DNA of 64,000 bases. Source: JAHEGP01 sp963751595. Lineage in GTDB: Bacteria; Pseudomonadota; Gammaproteobacteria; Pseudomonadales; JAHEGP01. The notes under the pieces are model-generated. The model saw nothing but the letters and a program-made list of their open reading frames with translations, made no database searches and was not told where the DNA came from. The position numbers and the translations under genes are program-made. Positions 24,252 to 33,078 of this stretch are shown piece by piece. Each line of letters starts with the position of its first letter. Within the stretch, counting starts at the first letter, position 1. The stretch spans positions 248,001-312,000 of the forward strand of contig CAVVVC010000012.1 of assembly GCA_963751595.1 (NCBI GenBank), given 5' to 3'.

Positions 24252-26222
24252 CTAAAGAGACCAATTGGCACGGACACCGAGATAGCCCGCACGCCCCTGG
24301 CCGTTGAACCCGTAAATCTCCTGATACGCTTCGTCGAGCAGGTTCTCGCCGCGGGCATACACTTCGAGACCGTCGAGTAGACGGTATGCAATCATTGTGC
24401 TCACCAGGGTGTAGGCATCCAGCGTCACTCGCTGGTTGAAGGTTGGCGGGCCGAAGAAGATATCCTCCTGCTCGCCGTTGTAATCGACATTGATATTCAA
24501 CTTGCCGCGCTGATTGAAAAACAGGTAGTTGAGGTTGCCGCTGGCGATATGGCGGGGCCGGCGTATCTCCTGGTCTGCACTGCCATCGACTTCGGGCTCG
24601 TAGGCGTCAAGGTAGGTGTAGGCCAGGTAGAGGGAGAGGTTTTCACTAAAAGTGAAGCGGGCGGCTGTTTCGATACCATCCCGTTTACTGGTGCCGTCAA
24701 GGTTGACCGCGGTGTTGGCGCCTGTATCGCCCAGCGAGGGATCGAAATAAAAGCCGTTGATCTCGTCTTCGAGGCGTTCGTTGAAGTAGGTGAGATCCAG
24801 CCGCAGTAAATCATCGGGGGTTTTCAGGGTGGTGCCCAGCTCCCAGCTGCTGGACTTTTCCGGGCTCAGATTCGGGTTGCCGACGAAGGCAGGGCCGCCA
24901 ACTTCGTAGTAACCGTAGCGTTCGACAAAGGTGGGGTTCTTGACACCGGTACCGTAGGACGCGCGAAGCTGCCAGCCCTGCGCCTGCAGCTGGTCGTAGA
25001 GAATGCCGGCTCGATAGGTATTGGCGTCTTCGAAATCTTCGTTGGCGTCGTGGCGGGCGCTGAGGGACAGGCGCCAGAGCTTGTTCCACGCGTGCAGGTA
25101 TTCGCCGACGAGCGCCCGATTGGTCTGCGCCAGGTCGCGATTGGGGTCACCAAAGCTAATGTCGGTGGCAGACTGTTTGAACGTTTCCCGGGTCTGCTCG
25201 AGGACCGCGGTCAGACGGTTGTTATCGTCACCCCCCGGTAACCAGGTGGACTGCCAGTAGCTTCGTGTTTTGGTTCCTTCGGTGCCCGTGTCGAGCACGC
25301 CATCGCTGATATTGTCGCTGACGGACCTGTTGTAAGTGATGCCCAGTGTATTGACCCAGCTTCGATCAAAGGCGGCAAGGTTCGCGGTCAAGCCCGCGTA
25401 GTCGAAGCTGCCCTCGGTTTTTTTGTCGGCGTCCTCCGGCAGGCCGGTGATGAAGCTGGTGCCGTCGAAGTCCCGGTCTGCCTGCGTGTGGCGGTAACTG
25501 GCTTTGATATCGAGGTTTTCAGTAATGTCGTAGCCAGCGCCCAGGTTGAACGTCTTGTTGGTGTAACCGTCCTTTTCGTCACCCTCGGCGGCGATATTCT
25601 CGCCCTCGCTGTCGGCATAGTTGACGCTGATGCGGTAGTTGAAGCGGTCTCCCGCCCCGCCCAGGCTCAGACCCGCGGTGTAAGTGTCGTAGGACCCGCC
25701 CTCAAGATAGCCGTTGGCGACGAAGGGCTGGTCGGTCTGGGCCGTAGTGATACTGATTACACCGGCCACCGCGCCGCTACCCCAGAGTGAGCTTTGGGGG
25801 CCTCGCAGCACTTCGACCTGCTCGATATCATGGGCCAGCACGTTGGCAAAATTGAATTCGCTGGCGATGCCGACGTCATTCGCCTCCACCCCGTCGATCA
25901 GTACCAGCACATGGTTGGCTTCGGCGCCACGGATGCGAGCCTGAGTAAAGCTGCCGAACCCCCCCGCGCGGTTGATGGCAACCCCCGGTGAACTGCGCAG
26001 GATTTCTGAAATCACCAACGGCTTGCGATTGTCGATCTCAGTCTCGCCAAACACCGATACCGAACCCGTGACGTCTTTGAGCGGCAGCGGATTGCGGGAT
26101 GCCGTTACCACCATGACCTCCGGCGTCTTTGCTGTTTCTTCGGCGAAGGCACCGCCGGTGGCTATCGTGCTACTGAGTGTAATGAAAAAGCAACAATGAA
26201 AGGGTGTACGGCGCGATGGCAT
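24252..26222 (-). CDS. btuB: TonB-dependent vitamin B12 receptor, BtuB-like
   Basis: A 656-residue outer-membrane receptor. The order is a signal peptide (about 1-27, ending near GAFAEE), a TonB box EVMVVTAS (about 35-42), a plug domain with LRSSPGVAINRAGGFG, IRGAEANHVLVLIDGVEAND and VEVLRGPQSSLWGSGAVAGV, then a 22-strand-type barrel ending in GYLGVRANWSL with a terminal aromatic/hydrophobic pattern. ATG at 26222 has GGGAGAG six bases upstream; the longer open frame runs into the riboswitch and is not coding. The cobalamin riboswitch in the leader supports B12 as substrate. Confidence 0.92.
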   Translation of the reverse strand: MPSRRTPFHCCFFITLSSTIATGGAFAEETAKTPEVMVVTASRNPLPLKDVTGSVSVFGETEIDNRKPLVISEILRSSPGVAINRAGGFGSFTQARIRGAEANHVLVLIDGVEANDVGIASEFNFANVLAHDIEQVEVLRGPQSSLWGSGAVAGVISITTAQTDQPFVANGYLEGGSYDTYTAGLSLGGAGDRFNYRISVNYADSEGENIAAEGDEKDGYTNKTFNLGAGYDITENLDIKASYRHTQADRDFDGTSFITGLPEDADKKTEGSFDYAGLTANLAAFDRSWVNTLGITYNRSVSDNISDGVLDTGTEGTKTRSYWQSTWLPGGDDNNRLTAVLEQTRETFKQSATDISFGDPNRDLAQTNRALVGEYLHAWNKLWRLSLSARHDANEDFEDANTYRAGILYDQLQAQGWQLRASYGTGVKNPTFVERYGYYEVGGPAFVGNPNLSPEKSSSWELGTTLKTPDDLLRLDLTYFNERLEDEINGFYFDPSLGDTGANTAVNLDGTSKRDGIETAARFTFSENLSLYLAYTYLDAYEPEVDGSADQEIRRPRHIASGNLNYLFFNQRGKLNINVDYNGEQEDIFFGPPTFNQRVTLDAYTLVSTMIAYRLLDGLEVYARGENLLDEAYQEIYGFNGQGRAGYLGVRANWSL

Positions 26223-26334
26223 GGTGGCTCTCCCTGGATACTCCGCCCGAGTATCGGCATGGTTTTGAGATCTGGGGGGGAGAGTGAGAGGCTTGATGTC
26301 GCGCCAACTCGACCGCCCGCCGCAGTCTTGTGGA

Positions 26335-26505
26335 ACGCATGGGTCGGTCTCCGGGCTTGTGAGTGACAGCGTACCTGTCGGGCCGTCGCCTTCCCATATC
26401 AGCGTTCTGATACAGTGGCTTTGAGACGTGCCTTGACTCACCTACCGTTGCGGGGGCAGCGTCGGAATTGCCTGGTGGCGCACCGACTTCCCTTGGCGCC
26501 TTGTT
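26335..26505 (-). promoter_or_regulatory. Cobalamin (AdoCbl) riboswitch in the btuB leader
   Basis: Read on the minus strand, the leader has the conserved order of the class: AAGGGAAGTCGGTGCG (5' part), then GCCCCCGCAACGGTA, then the B12 box AGCCCGGAGACCGACC (26342-26357 on the plus strand). These match the known consensus segments around GGGAA, GGTG, CCCCGCAAC and the B12 box. It ends about 110 bases before the btuB start. The riboswitch class normally lowers expression when cobalamin is plentiful. The exact ends of P1 are not resolved. Confidence 0.93.
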
Positions 26506-26510
26506 CCGCT

Positions 26511-26739
26511 CAGCGCATGGCTGGGGAGAAGGCACCGATGATCGCTTGCTGAAAAGCGATAACCTTATGCGAGGGCCGGGATACTAGAGTACCCGACCGG
26601 CTTTGGCAAGACTTACGTGATTTTCAGCGGTGCCAGAGGGATTCCGGGCCGGGCAATACCGGGGAATAGTGACCTGATAGGCGGATTGCAGGTGAGCCGT
26701 TTTCAGCGCCGTCGGTTCACGTCGAAGCCGGCCTCGGCC
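26511..26739. other. Spacer between the riboswitch and panE
   Basis: About 230 bases with no gene. Two small inverted repeats are visible: ATCGCTT/AAGCGAT at about 26540-26560, and an imperfect CGGG-TACT/AGTA-CCCG around 26577-26595. This stretch should contain the btuB promoter and the end of the panE transcript, but no clear terminator or promoter was recognised. Confidence 0.35.
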
Positions 26740-27711
26740 TCATCCCCTGCTACCGGCAGGGACAGGCTGGATGTTTTCCAGCCTGGCGATGAGTCGTCGA
26801 TTTTCTGGCGTGGCGATACCGTGGCGATCGGCACAGCGTTGCAGGTAGCCATTGATGTAGTACCACTCAGTTCCCCGGCCCTGGCGCACGTCCTGCAGCA
26901 TCGAGGAGATGTTTTCCCTGGTCAGGCGGCAAATACGGTGTACTTCGGCCGCGATCGAATCCGTGTCCAGGGGGATGCCCTCTGCGCCGGCGACGGACGC
27001 AATCTCGGCGCACAGCGGCGCAATCAGGGCTTTCGGCTCCGCCAGGCTGAGCAGTGCCCCGTTGTTGATATTAAACAGAGCGGTCAGCGGGTTGATCACC
27101 GCGTTGACCGCCAGCTTTTGCCACTGGGCCAGCCTGATGTCGGCGCAGGGCTCCAGCTTGAGCCCTGCAACTTTCAGTGACCCACATATCCCGCGGCTCG
27201 GTAGCAGGGTCGGGTCTTCGGGAAACAGCCCGATTCGGGTAATCCCGACCCCGGCCCGCTGCACGGTGAAGGGGGCAACGAGGTGGGCTCCGTCGGTGCT
27301 GACACCGCAGAAAAGCCGGAGTCCGGGCCTGGCTGCCAGTAACTCTTCGGCGACACCCATCCCGTTCTGCAACAGCAGCACGGTTGCGTTGGGTGCCAGC
27401 AGCTCGGCAACGTCAGCAAAAGCTGTGCGCGTCTGCTGGGCTTTGCAGCACAGTATCAGCTGTTGGATAGGCTGGGGAGGGCGCACTACTGCCAGTTGCG
27501 CGGGTGTTTGCGCCGTGCACGGCTGTAAATCAGGCTTGCCGTCAACCATCAACGCCACGCCGCCGGCGCGATCGAATTGCCCCAGGCGCTGTGGGTTGCG
27601 CAGCAACACGGTCAGGTCGAGGCCACTCGCTCGGCAGTGGTAAATCCACAGGCAACCCAGCGCGCCGGCGCCGATCAGGTGCCAGGGTTTTGACTGGCAA
27701 TCAGCTTTCAT
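26740..27711 (-). CDS. panE: 2-dehydropantoate 2-reductase (ketopantoate reductase)
   Basis: A 323-residue NADPH-dependent reductase giving pantoate for coenzyme A. The Rossmann loop HLIGAGALGCLW lies at about 11-22 and LLQNGMGVAEEL at about 112-123. The catalytic Lys region is WQKLAVNAVINPLTALF (about 197-213). The C-terminal SSMLQDVRQGRGTEWYYINGY (about 272-292) carries the conserved Ser, Asp and Glu of the family. It is divergent from yajQ with an 86-base shared promoter region, an arrangement also known from pseudomonads. Confidence 0.88.
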   Translation of the reverse strand: MKADCQSKPWHLIGAGALGCLWIYHCRASGLDLTVLLRNPQRLGQFDRAGGVALMVDGKPDLQPCTAQTPAQLAVVRPPQPIQQLILCCKAQQTRTAFADVAELLAPNATVLLLQNGMGVAEELLAARPGLRLFCGVSTDGAHLVAPFTVQRAGVGITRIGLFPEDPTLLPSRGICGSLKVAGLKLEPCADIRLAQWQKLAVNAVINPLTALFNINNGALLSLAEPKALIAPLCAEIASVAGAEGIPLDTDSIAAEVHRICRLTRENISSMLQDVRQGRGTEWYYINGYLQRCADRHGIATPENRRLIARLENIQPVPAGSRG

Positions 27712-27797
27712 CTAACGTAGCCGTGTCAGCGGTCAATGGCATCCTGTAATGGCCCTGGCGAAACCGAATAAAGTCGGACAGCGAGCGAACGCCTATT

Positions 27798-28280
27798 ATG
27801 CCAAGTTTTGACGTGGTTTCCGAAGTCGACATCCACCAACTCACCAACGCGGTTGATCAGGCCGCCCGGGTGGTCAACAATCGCTTCGATTTCAAGGGGG
27901 TCGATGCCGGTTTCGAGCTCAGCGACCGGGTGATAGCGCTCCATGCCGAGGCGGATTTCCAATTGCAGCAGATGCTCGATATGCTCAGGGCCAGCCTGGT
28001 GAAATGCAAGATCGACCCTCTGGCGATGGAGGCCGGCGACAGCCAGCAGTCGGGTAAGCTGGTGAAGCAGTCGATCACCCTGCGACACGGGCTGGACAAG
28101 GAGCAGGCGAAAAAAATCGTCAGGCACGTGAAAGACAGCAAGCTCAAGGTGCAGGCCGTGGTTCAGGATGAGCAGGTCCGTATCAGCGGCAAGAAACGCG
28201 ATGACCTGCAGCGCCTGATGGCGGGCCTGCGGGAACTGGAGTTGGGCCAACCCCTGCAATTCGTCAATTTTCGCGACTAG
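27798..28280 (+). CDS. yajQ: YajQ family protein (nucleotide/cyclic di-GMP binding)
   Basis: A 160-residue protein starting MPSFDVVSEVDIHQLTNAVD, with VVNNRFDFKGVDAG (about 25-38) and a second half starting VKQSITLRHGLDKEQAKKIV. This matches the two-ferredoxin-fold YajQ family closely in sequence and length. Members have been reported to bind cyclic di-GMP in xanthomonads and pseudomonads and RNA in E. coli. The window also encodes a diguanylate cyclase, but no direct link is shown. Confidence 0.93.
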   Translation: MPSFDVVSEVDIHQLTNAVDQAARVVNNRFDFKGVDAGFELSDRVIALHAEADFQLQQMLDMLRASLVKCKIDPLAMEAGDSQQSGKLVKQSITLRHGLDKEQAKKIVRHVKDSKLKVQAVVQDEQVRISGKKRDDLQRLMAGLRELELGQPLQFVNFRD

Positions 28281-28440
28281 TGACACCGGGATTGCCCGCA
28301 GCTGCTTCCTCGGTCATTTCACTGGGGGCAAGCGGGGTGGGTCTCAGTGGGCCGGAACCGGATTCGGCGCGGAGTTTGCCTAAGACTTAGCGCGCCACGC
28401 CTGCGCGCTCCACAACAAGAATAATGAGGTTAGGTAGAGC

Positions 28441-29609
28441 ATGGGAAAGCGAATTCCACGGGACAAGCACCAGGACCACACTGAGGACATGGCCGCGCAG
28501 CGCCGCGAGTTTGCGTCTGCCCACAGTGGTGTCGACTTCGAGCACCTGGGGGCCTATTCCTTTGATCCGGCCGTGACCGCCGGCAATATCGAAAACTTTA
28601 TGGGGGTTGCCCAGGTGCCCGTTGGCCTGGCCGGTCCGCTGCTGGTGAACGGGGAACACGCCCGGGGCGAGTTTTATGTGCCCATGGCAACGTCCGAGGG
28701 CACACTGGTCGCCAGCTATAACAGGGGCATGCGGCTGTTGCGCAGGGCCGGTGGTGTCAAGGCCACTGTAGTGGATGATGCCATGCAGCGGGCTCCGGTT
28801 TTCGTTTTTGACGATGCCAGGGAGGCCCGGGAATTCGGCCGCTGGCTGGAGGATAACTTCGACGGGGTGAAAAAGGCGGCCGAGAGCAGTACCCGGGTCG
28901 GCAAACTGCGCAATATCGAGCAATATCAGGCCGCTCGTATGCTCCACTGCCGCTTTAATTTCACCACCGGAGACGCCGCCGGCCAGAATATGGTGGGCAA
29001 GGCCACCTACTTCGCCTGCGAATGGATCAAGCAGAACTATCCGGATGTGCGTCGCTACCTGTTGTCGGGGGGAATGGATACCGACAAGAAACATTCTCAG
29101 CTCAACACCCTCCATAGCCGGGGCAAGCGGGTGATCGTCGAGGCGACGATACCCGGGATCTGATGCTGGAGGAAATGGGCCTGCCGACTGAAACCCTGAT
29201 GCGGATGCGGCTGATAGGGCAGCAGGGGGTATTCATGGCTGGTGCCGTCAACAACGGTTTGCATTCGGCCAACGGTATCACCGCCATTTTCATCGCCACC
29301 GGGCAGGACGTTGCCAACGTCGCGGAGTCGTCGTCCATCGTCTCCTTTGCAGAACTGGATGAGCATGGCAACTATTATGCCGGCTTGACGATTCCATCTC
29401 TCATCTGTGCCAGTTACGGTGGTGGTACAGCCTTGCCCACCCAGCGCGAATGCCTGGAGTTACTGGGTTGCTACGGCCAGGGTAAAGCCCTCAAGCTGGC
29501 CGAAATTATCGGGGCGACTGTTCTGTGCGGCGAGTTATCGCTGGGGGCTGCAATAGTGGCGGGGGACTGGGTTTCCAGTCATGATCAATACGGTCGCAAC
29601 CGTAAGTAA
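28441..29609 (+). pseudogene. Hydroxymethylglutaryl-CoA reductase (class I-like), split by a one-base frameshift
   Basis: Two abutting frames (28441-29163, 240 aa; 29163-29609, 148 aa) make one HMG-CoA reductase of about 389 residues. The first half has VPVGLAGPLLVNG, MATSEGTLVASYNRG (catalytic Glu), TGDAAGQNMV and DKKHS (catalytic Lys), and ends EATIPGI. The second has GQDVANVAESS (catalytic Asp), PSLICASYGGGTALPTQ and a C-terminal SSHDQYGRNR (catalytic His). Adding one C to the CCCGGG at 29152-29157 restores EATIPRDLMLEEMG across the join. All catalytic residues survive, so the lesion is either a homopolymer sequencing error or very recent. The family makes mevalonate from HMG-CoA, or runs in reverse. 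Good Shine-Dalgarno (AGGTAGAG) upstream. Confidence 0.85.
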
Positions 29610-29697
29610 GAGCCCCTGGTTCCACGGCCTACCTGATGGCTTTTGGGGTGGCCCCCCGGGGCACTGGCGCCAAATAACCGGAAATTGGGAAAGTGAT

Positions 29698-30933
29698 ATG
29701 TCGATCCAAGCGTTTATCCAGGAATACTGGAGCTACCTGACCATTCCCGTGGTCAGTGCCTTCGTGGGTTACATCACCAATTGGCTGGCGGTGCGAATGA
29801 TGATGTGGCCGCTGGAGTTCAAGGGTATCGGCCCCATTGGTTGGCAGGGCGTGGTGCCCGCCAATGCGGGTAAGATGGCGCGGGTCGTGGTCGACCACAG
29901 CATCAAACGGGTGCTGAGCCAGGACGAACTTCTGGATCGGGTCGATGCCGTCAAATGGATGAAAGAGGTCAATTACCGCCTCGAGCCGGTTATTGAGGAG
30001 ATTGTCGATGAGGTGCTGACCGGGACATCCAACTATGGCTTGCCGGTCGGCAACTTTGTCTGGAGCGCTTCGCCCCATTGGGTGAAGAAAAAAGTGTACT
30101 CCCAGGTGAAGGGCAACCTGCCAGTGGTGCTGGAGAGTATCGTCGAGGATATGCGGGAAAATGCCGACGAGCTCATGGACATCAATGAGGTGATCATCGA
30201 GAAGCTCGGCGACAACAAGGAGATGTTAGTCGATATCTTTATGACCGCCGCCCACCGTGAATTCAAATTCATCGAGCGCAGTGGGTTCTACTTCGGCTTT
30301 CCACTGGGTATCCCGGTCATGTTCATCTGGTACTTTTACCCGGTTTGGTGGCTGCTACCGCTGTTTGGCGGGATGGTAGGGTACATCACCAACGCCGTGG
30401 CGATCTATATGGTGCAAAAGCCCCTTAACCCGGTAAAGGTCGGGCCCTTCACGCTTCAGGGTCTTTTTATCAAACGCCAGAAAGAGGTGTCGCGGTACTA
30501 CGGCAAGGTCTTCGCCAACGACTTGATTACCGCCGAAGTGGTGATTAACGAAATGATGAAAAAGCCCAGTTCAGTGGAGCGTTTGCGAGGGCTCATCCAG
30601 CGTGAGGTCAAAGTTGCCATCGAGGAGTCCCAGGGTGTGCTCAAGCCGCTGACCGTGATGTCGATGGGGCCCCGGGAATACGCCAAGATCAGCCAGATTA
30701 TTTCAGAGCGGGCATTTGATGAGTTTCAACACCTGGACAAGCGCGCCTATCGTCAAATCGATGCGATGTTCGATATCGAAAACACCATCGCCGAGCGTGT
30801 TGGAAACCTGCCGCCGGAGGAATTTTTTGAATTGCTGCATCCGGTGATCGAGGAAGACGAGTGGAAACTGATTGCCGTCGGGGCGATCCTCGGTCTCTGC
30901 GCCGGTTTCTGGCAGTTGGCCCTGCTGACCTGA
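29698..30933 (+). CDS. DUF445 family membrane protein
   Basis: A 411-residue protein. It has two related units: VGYITNWLAVRMMMWPLEF (about 22-40) followed by GIGPIGWQGVVPANAGKMAR, and VGYITNAVAIYMVQKPL (about 227-243) followed by KVGPFTLQGLFIKRQKEVSR. Each begins in a membrane helix and passes to a cytoplasmic helical stretch, typical of DUF445/YheB-like proteins. A final helix (about 390-408) ends the protein. Function is unknown. ATG at 29698 has GGGAAAG upstream; the longer open reading begins inside the HMG-CoA reductase end and is rejected. Confidence 0.82.
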   Translation: MSIQAFIQEYWSYLTIPVVSAFVGYITNWLAVRMMMWPLEFKGIGPIGWQGVVPANAGKMARVVVDHSIKRVLSQDELLDRVDAVKWMKEVNYRLEPVIEEIVDEVLTGTSNYGLPVGNFVWSASPHWVKKKVYSQVKGNLPVVLESIVEDMRENADELMDINEVIIEKLGDNKEMLVDIFMTAAHREFKFIERSGFYFGFPLGIPVMFIWYFYPVWWLLPLFGGMVGYITNAVAIYMVQKPLNPVKVGPFTLQGLFIKRQKEVSRYYGKVFANDLITAEVVINEMMKKPSSVERLRGLIQREVKVAIEESQGVLKPLTVMSMGPREYAKISQIISERAFDEFQHLDKRAYRQIDAMFDIENTIAERVGNLPPEEFFELLHPVIEEDEWKLIAVGAILGLCAGFWQLALLT

Positions 30934-30984
30934 GATTCATTTTTACAACCCGCCATAGGGCTCGTGTGGCCTGGTTCGGAAACG

Positions 30985-31581
30985 ATGACGAGCAGTCTTA
31001 ATCGCTATGACAAGGACCAGGCCGGGACCGTTCTGGTGGACGTATCTGCGAGCAGGGCCGAAGATTTATACAATGTATTCGATCGCAGTTCTCCCTACAG
31101 CCGGCGCGACCTCGATGAGAGCCTGGTCGATTACATCATTGAATGCGCCACGGAATTGGGCGATGAACCTTTTGCGATTCGGGTGTCACTGGCATCTCCA
31201 CCTGCAGAGCCGATGCTTGGCCGCATCAAGGGGGGGATAAGAAATTATTTCGTCTACCGTGCGCAAGTGGAACAGCGCGAGCACGCGCAGTTGATTCGCC
31301 GGTCCCTGTTCTTTTTTGCTTTGGGTCTGGCGATTTTGTTGCTATCGATCTGGCTCAGGCAATGGTTGGGGGATGCACCGTCTGCGCTGGCAAGTGTGCT
31401 CAGCGAGGGTCTGACGGTTGCGGCCTGGGTGTCGTTGTGGGAGGCCCTGGCCGGTTTTCTGATCAACTGGCTGCCCAAGCGCAAAAACCTGGCTCTCTAC
31501 CGTCGCCTGGCGGCGGCCGAGGTGGTGTTCAGCGGCGCTGCGAAGGATTTTGCGGCAGGGGTCGATGACAGCATCAACTGA
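30985..31581 (+). CDS. Unrecognised two-helix membrane protein
   Basis: A 198-residue protein I cannot place in a family. Residues 1-100 form a soluble, charged domain (LVDVSASRAEDLYNVFDR, then SLVDYIIECATELGDEPFAIRV, a possible alpha/beta fold). Two hydrophobic segments follow (about 107-124 and 138-160). The C-terminus is a basic, then helical cytoplasmic tail. ATG at 30985 is used with CGGAAA upstream; a GTG seven codons earlier is possible. It lies 51 bases after the DUF445 gene on the same strand and may share its transcript. Confidence 0.6.
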   Translation: MTSSLNRYDKDQAGTVLVDVSASRAEDLYNVFDRSSPYSRRDLDESLVDYIIECATELGDEPFAIRVSLASPPAEPMLGRIKGGIRNYFVYRAQVEQREHAQLIRRSLFFFALGLAILLLSIWLRQWLGDAPSALASVLSEGLTVAAWVSLWEALAGFLINWLPKRKNLALYRRLAAAEVVFSGAAKDFAAGVDDSIN

Positions 31582-31785
31582 CTAAGCTGAGAAGTTTTGC
31601 TCACGCTTCCCGGCCAAAGCAAGTATCATTCCCGCCCTTGAGACGCCGCTGCTGACTCGCCAGCGAGGGCGGTGACCCCTGTCAGCCTGGCTGTTGCTGA
31701 GCGGAGAATCCGTCGTTTTCGCTTGCAAAGCACGTCGTGCTTGCCAATATTGAAGTATCAAATCCGGAGTTTCTCCCGCGTCAAT

Positions 31786-33078
31786 ATGCCTCCAAAACAG
31801 TCCCAAAGCGAATTTTGGGCGACGATATTCAATCGTCGCATGTTGGTGTGTGTGCTCACCGGTTTCAGCTCCGGGTTGCCCCTGTATGTGATCTACCAGC
31901 TGATTCCTGCCTGGTTGCGCACGGAAAGCATCGGCCTCAAGGAGATCGGTTTTTTCGCCCTGGTCGGCATCCCCTATTCGTGGAAATTCATCTGGTCGCC
32001 CTTGATGGACCGCTATTCCTTTCCGGTGCTCGGCCACCGGCGCGGCTGGATGTTGATCACCCAGCTGGGAATCGGGGTTTCAATCGCCTTGATCGGCTGG
32101 CTCGATCCCCGGGAGTCGCTCTGGCCTATCGCCTATATCGCCCTGGCGATGGCATTTCTCAGCGCCAGCCAGGATGTGGTGCTGGACGCTTTTCGCCGCG
32201 AATACCTGCGCGACGACGAACTGGCCACGGGCAACTCCATACACGTGCAGGCCTATCGCATAGCGGGCCTGGTGCCGGGCGGGCTGGCCCTGATTCTGGC
32301 CGACTACATTCCCTGGCAGAGCGTTTTTCTGGCGGTTGCCTGTTGCATGGTGGTGGGGGTGATATTGACTTTGAGCGTCACTGATACCGTGCCGGCGGAG
32401 CAGCGCCCCGCGTCTCTCAGGATTGCGGTGGTGGAGCCCTTCAGGGACTTCCTGCGACGCTTCGGCGGACTGGTCAGTGTCGAGATCCTGCTGTTCATGT
32501 TCCTGTACAAACTGGGTGACAATATGGCCACGGCATTGTCCACCACGTTTTACATCGACCTGGGCTTCGAGCTGAAGGAGATCGGCATCATCGCCAAGAA
32601 TGCGGCGCTGTGGCCGTCGATTATCGGCGGCATGATGGCGATTCCGTTGATGACGCGCTGGGGTATCAATCGTTCACTGTGGATTTTCGGTGTGGTGCAG
32701 GTGGTGAGTATACTGGGGTTCGTATGGCTGTCCCAGGCCGGCCCCGACCCGACGATACTGGCCCTGGTCATCGCCTTCGAGTACCTGGGCGTGGGGCTTG
32801 GCACCGCCGCCTTCATTGCCTACATTGCCAAGATCACCAGCCCGCTGTTCGCGGCAACCCAGTTTGCTTTGTTGTCCGCGGTGACCGCTTTGCCGCGTAC
32901 CCTCGCCAACTCCACCACCGGCATCATCGTGGAGCAGATCGGCTGGACGTCTTTTTTCTGGTTCTGTGCACTACTGGCCCTGCCGGGCATGCTCATGTTG
33001 ATTCGCATCGCACCCTGGAACGGCGATCGCAGCCCGTCAACTTCCCCGACTACAGCCGCCAGCGACAATGCCGCATGA
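31786..33078 (+). CDS. ampG: AmpG-like muropeptide permease (MFS)
   Basis: A 430-residue major facilitator protein with 12 or more membrane helices. It begins FNRRMLVCVLTGFSSGLPLYV (19 or so residues in) and has GIPYSWKFIWSPLMDRYSFP (about 67-86), the AmpG signature loop between TM2 and TM3. ASQDVVLDAFRREYL at about 127-141 is also typical. AmpG imports GlcNAc-anhydroMurNAc peptides into the cytoplasm. With ampD/ampE in the same window this completes the core of peptidoglycan recycling. The start is uncertain: ATG at 31786 gives the family N-terminus, but the GGAG upstream is 17 bases away. Confidence 0.88.
   Translation: MPPKQSQSEFWATIFNRRMLVCVLTGFSSGLPLYVIYQLIPAWLRTESIGLKEIGFFALVGIPYSWKFIWSPLMDRYSFPVLGHRRGWMLITQLGIGVSIALIGWLDPRESLWPIAYIALAMAFLSASQDVVLDAFRREYLRDDELATGNSIHVQAYRIAGLVPGGLALILADYIPWQSVFLAVACCMVVGVILTLSVTDTVPAEQRPASLRIAVVEPFRDFLRRFGGLVSVEILLFMFLYKLGDNMATALSTTFYIDLGFELKEIGIIAKNAALWPSIIGGMMAIPLMTRWGINRSLWIFGVVQVVSILGFVWLSQAGPDPTILALVIAFEYLGVGLGTAAFIAYIAKITSPLFAATQFALLSAVTALPRTLANSTTGIIVEQIGWTSFFWFCALLALPGMLMLIRIAPWNGDRSPSTSPTTAASDNAA

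Noticed and set aside
26223..26441. N-terminal extension of the btuB frame
   Set aside because: It lies within the cobalamin riboswitch and leader; ATG at 26222 has a strong ribosome site and gives a normal signal peptide.
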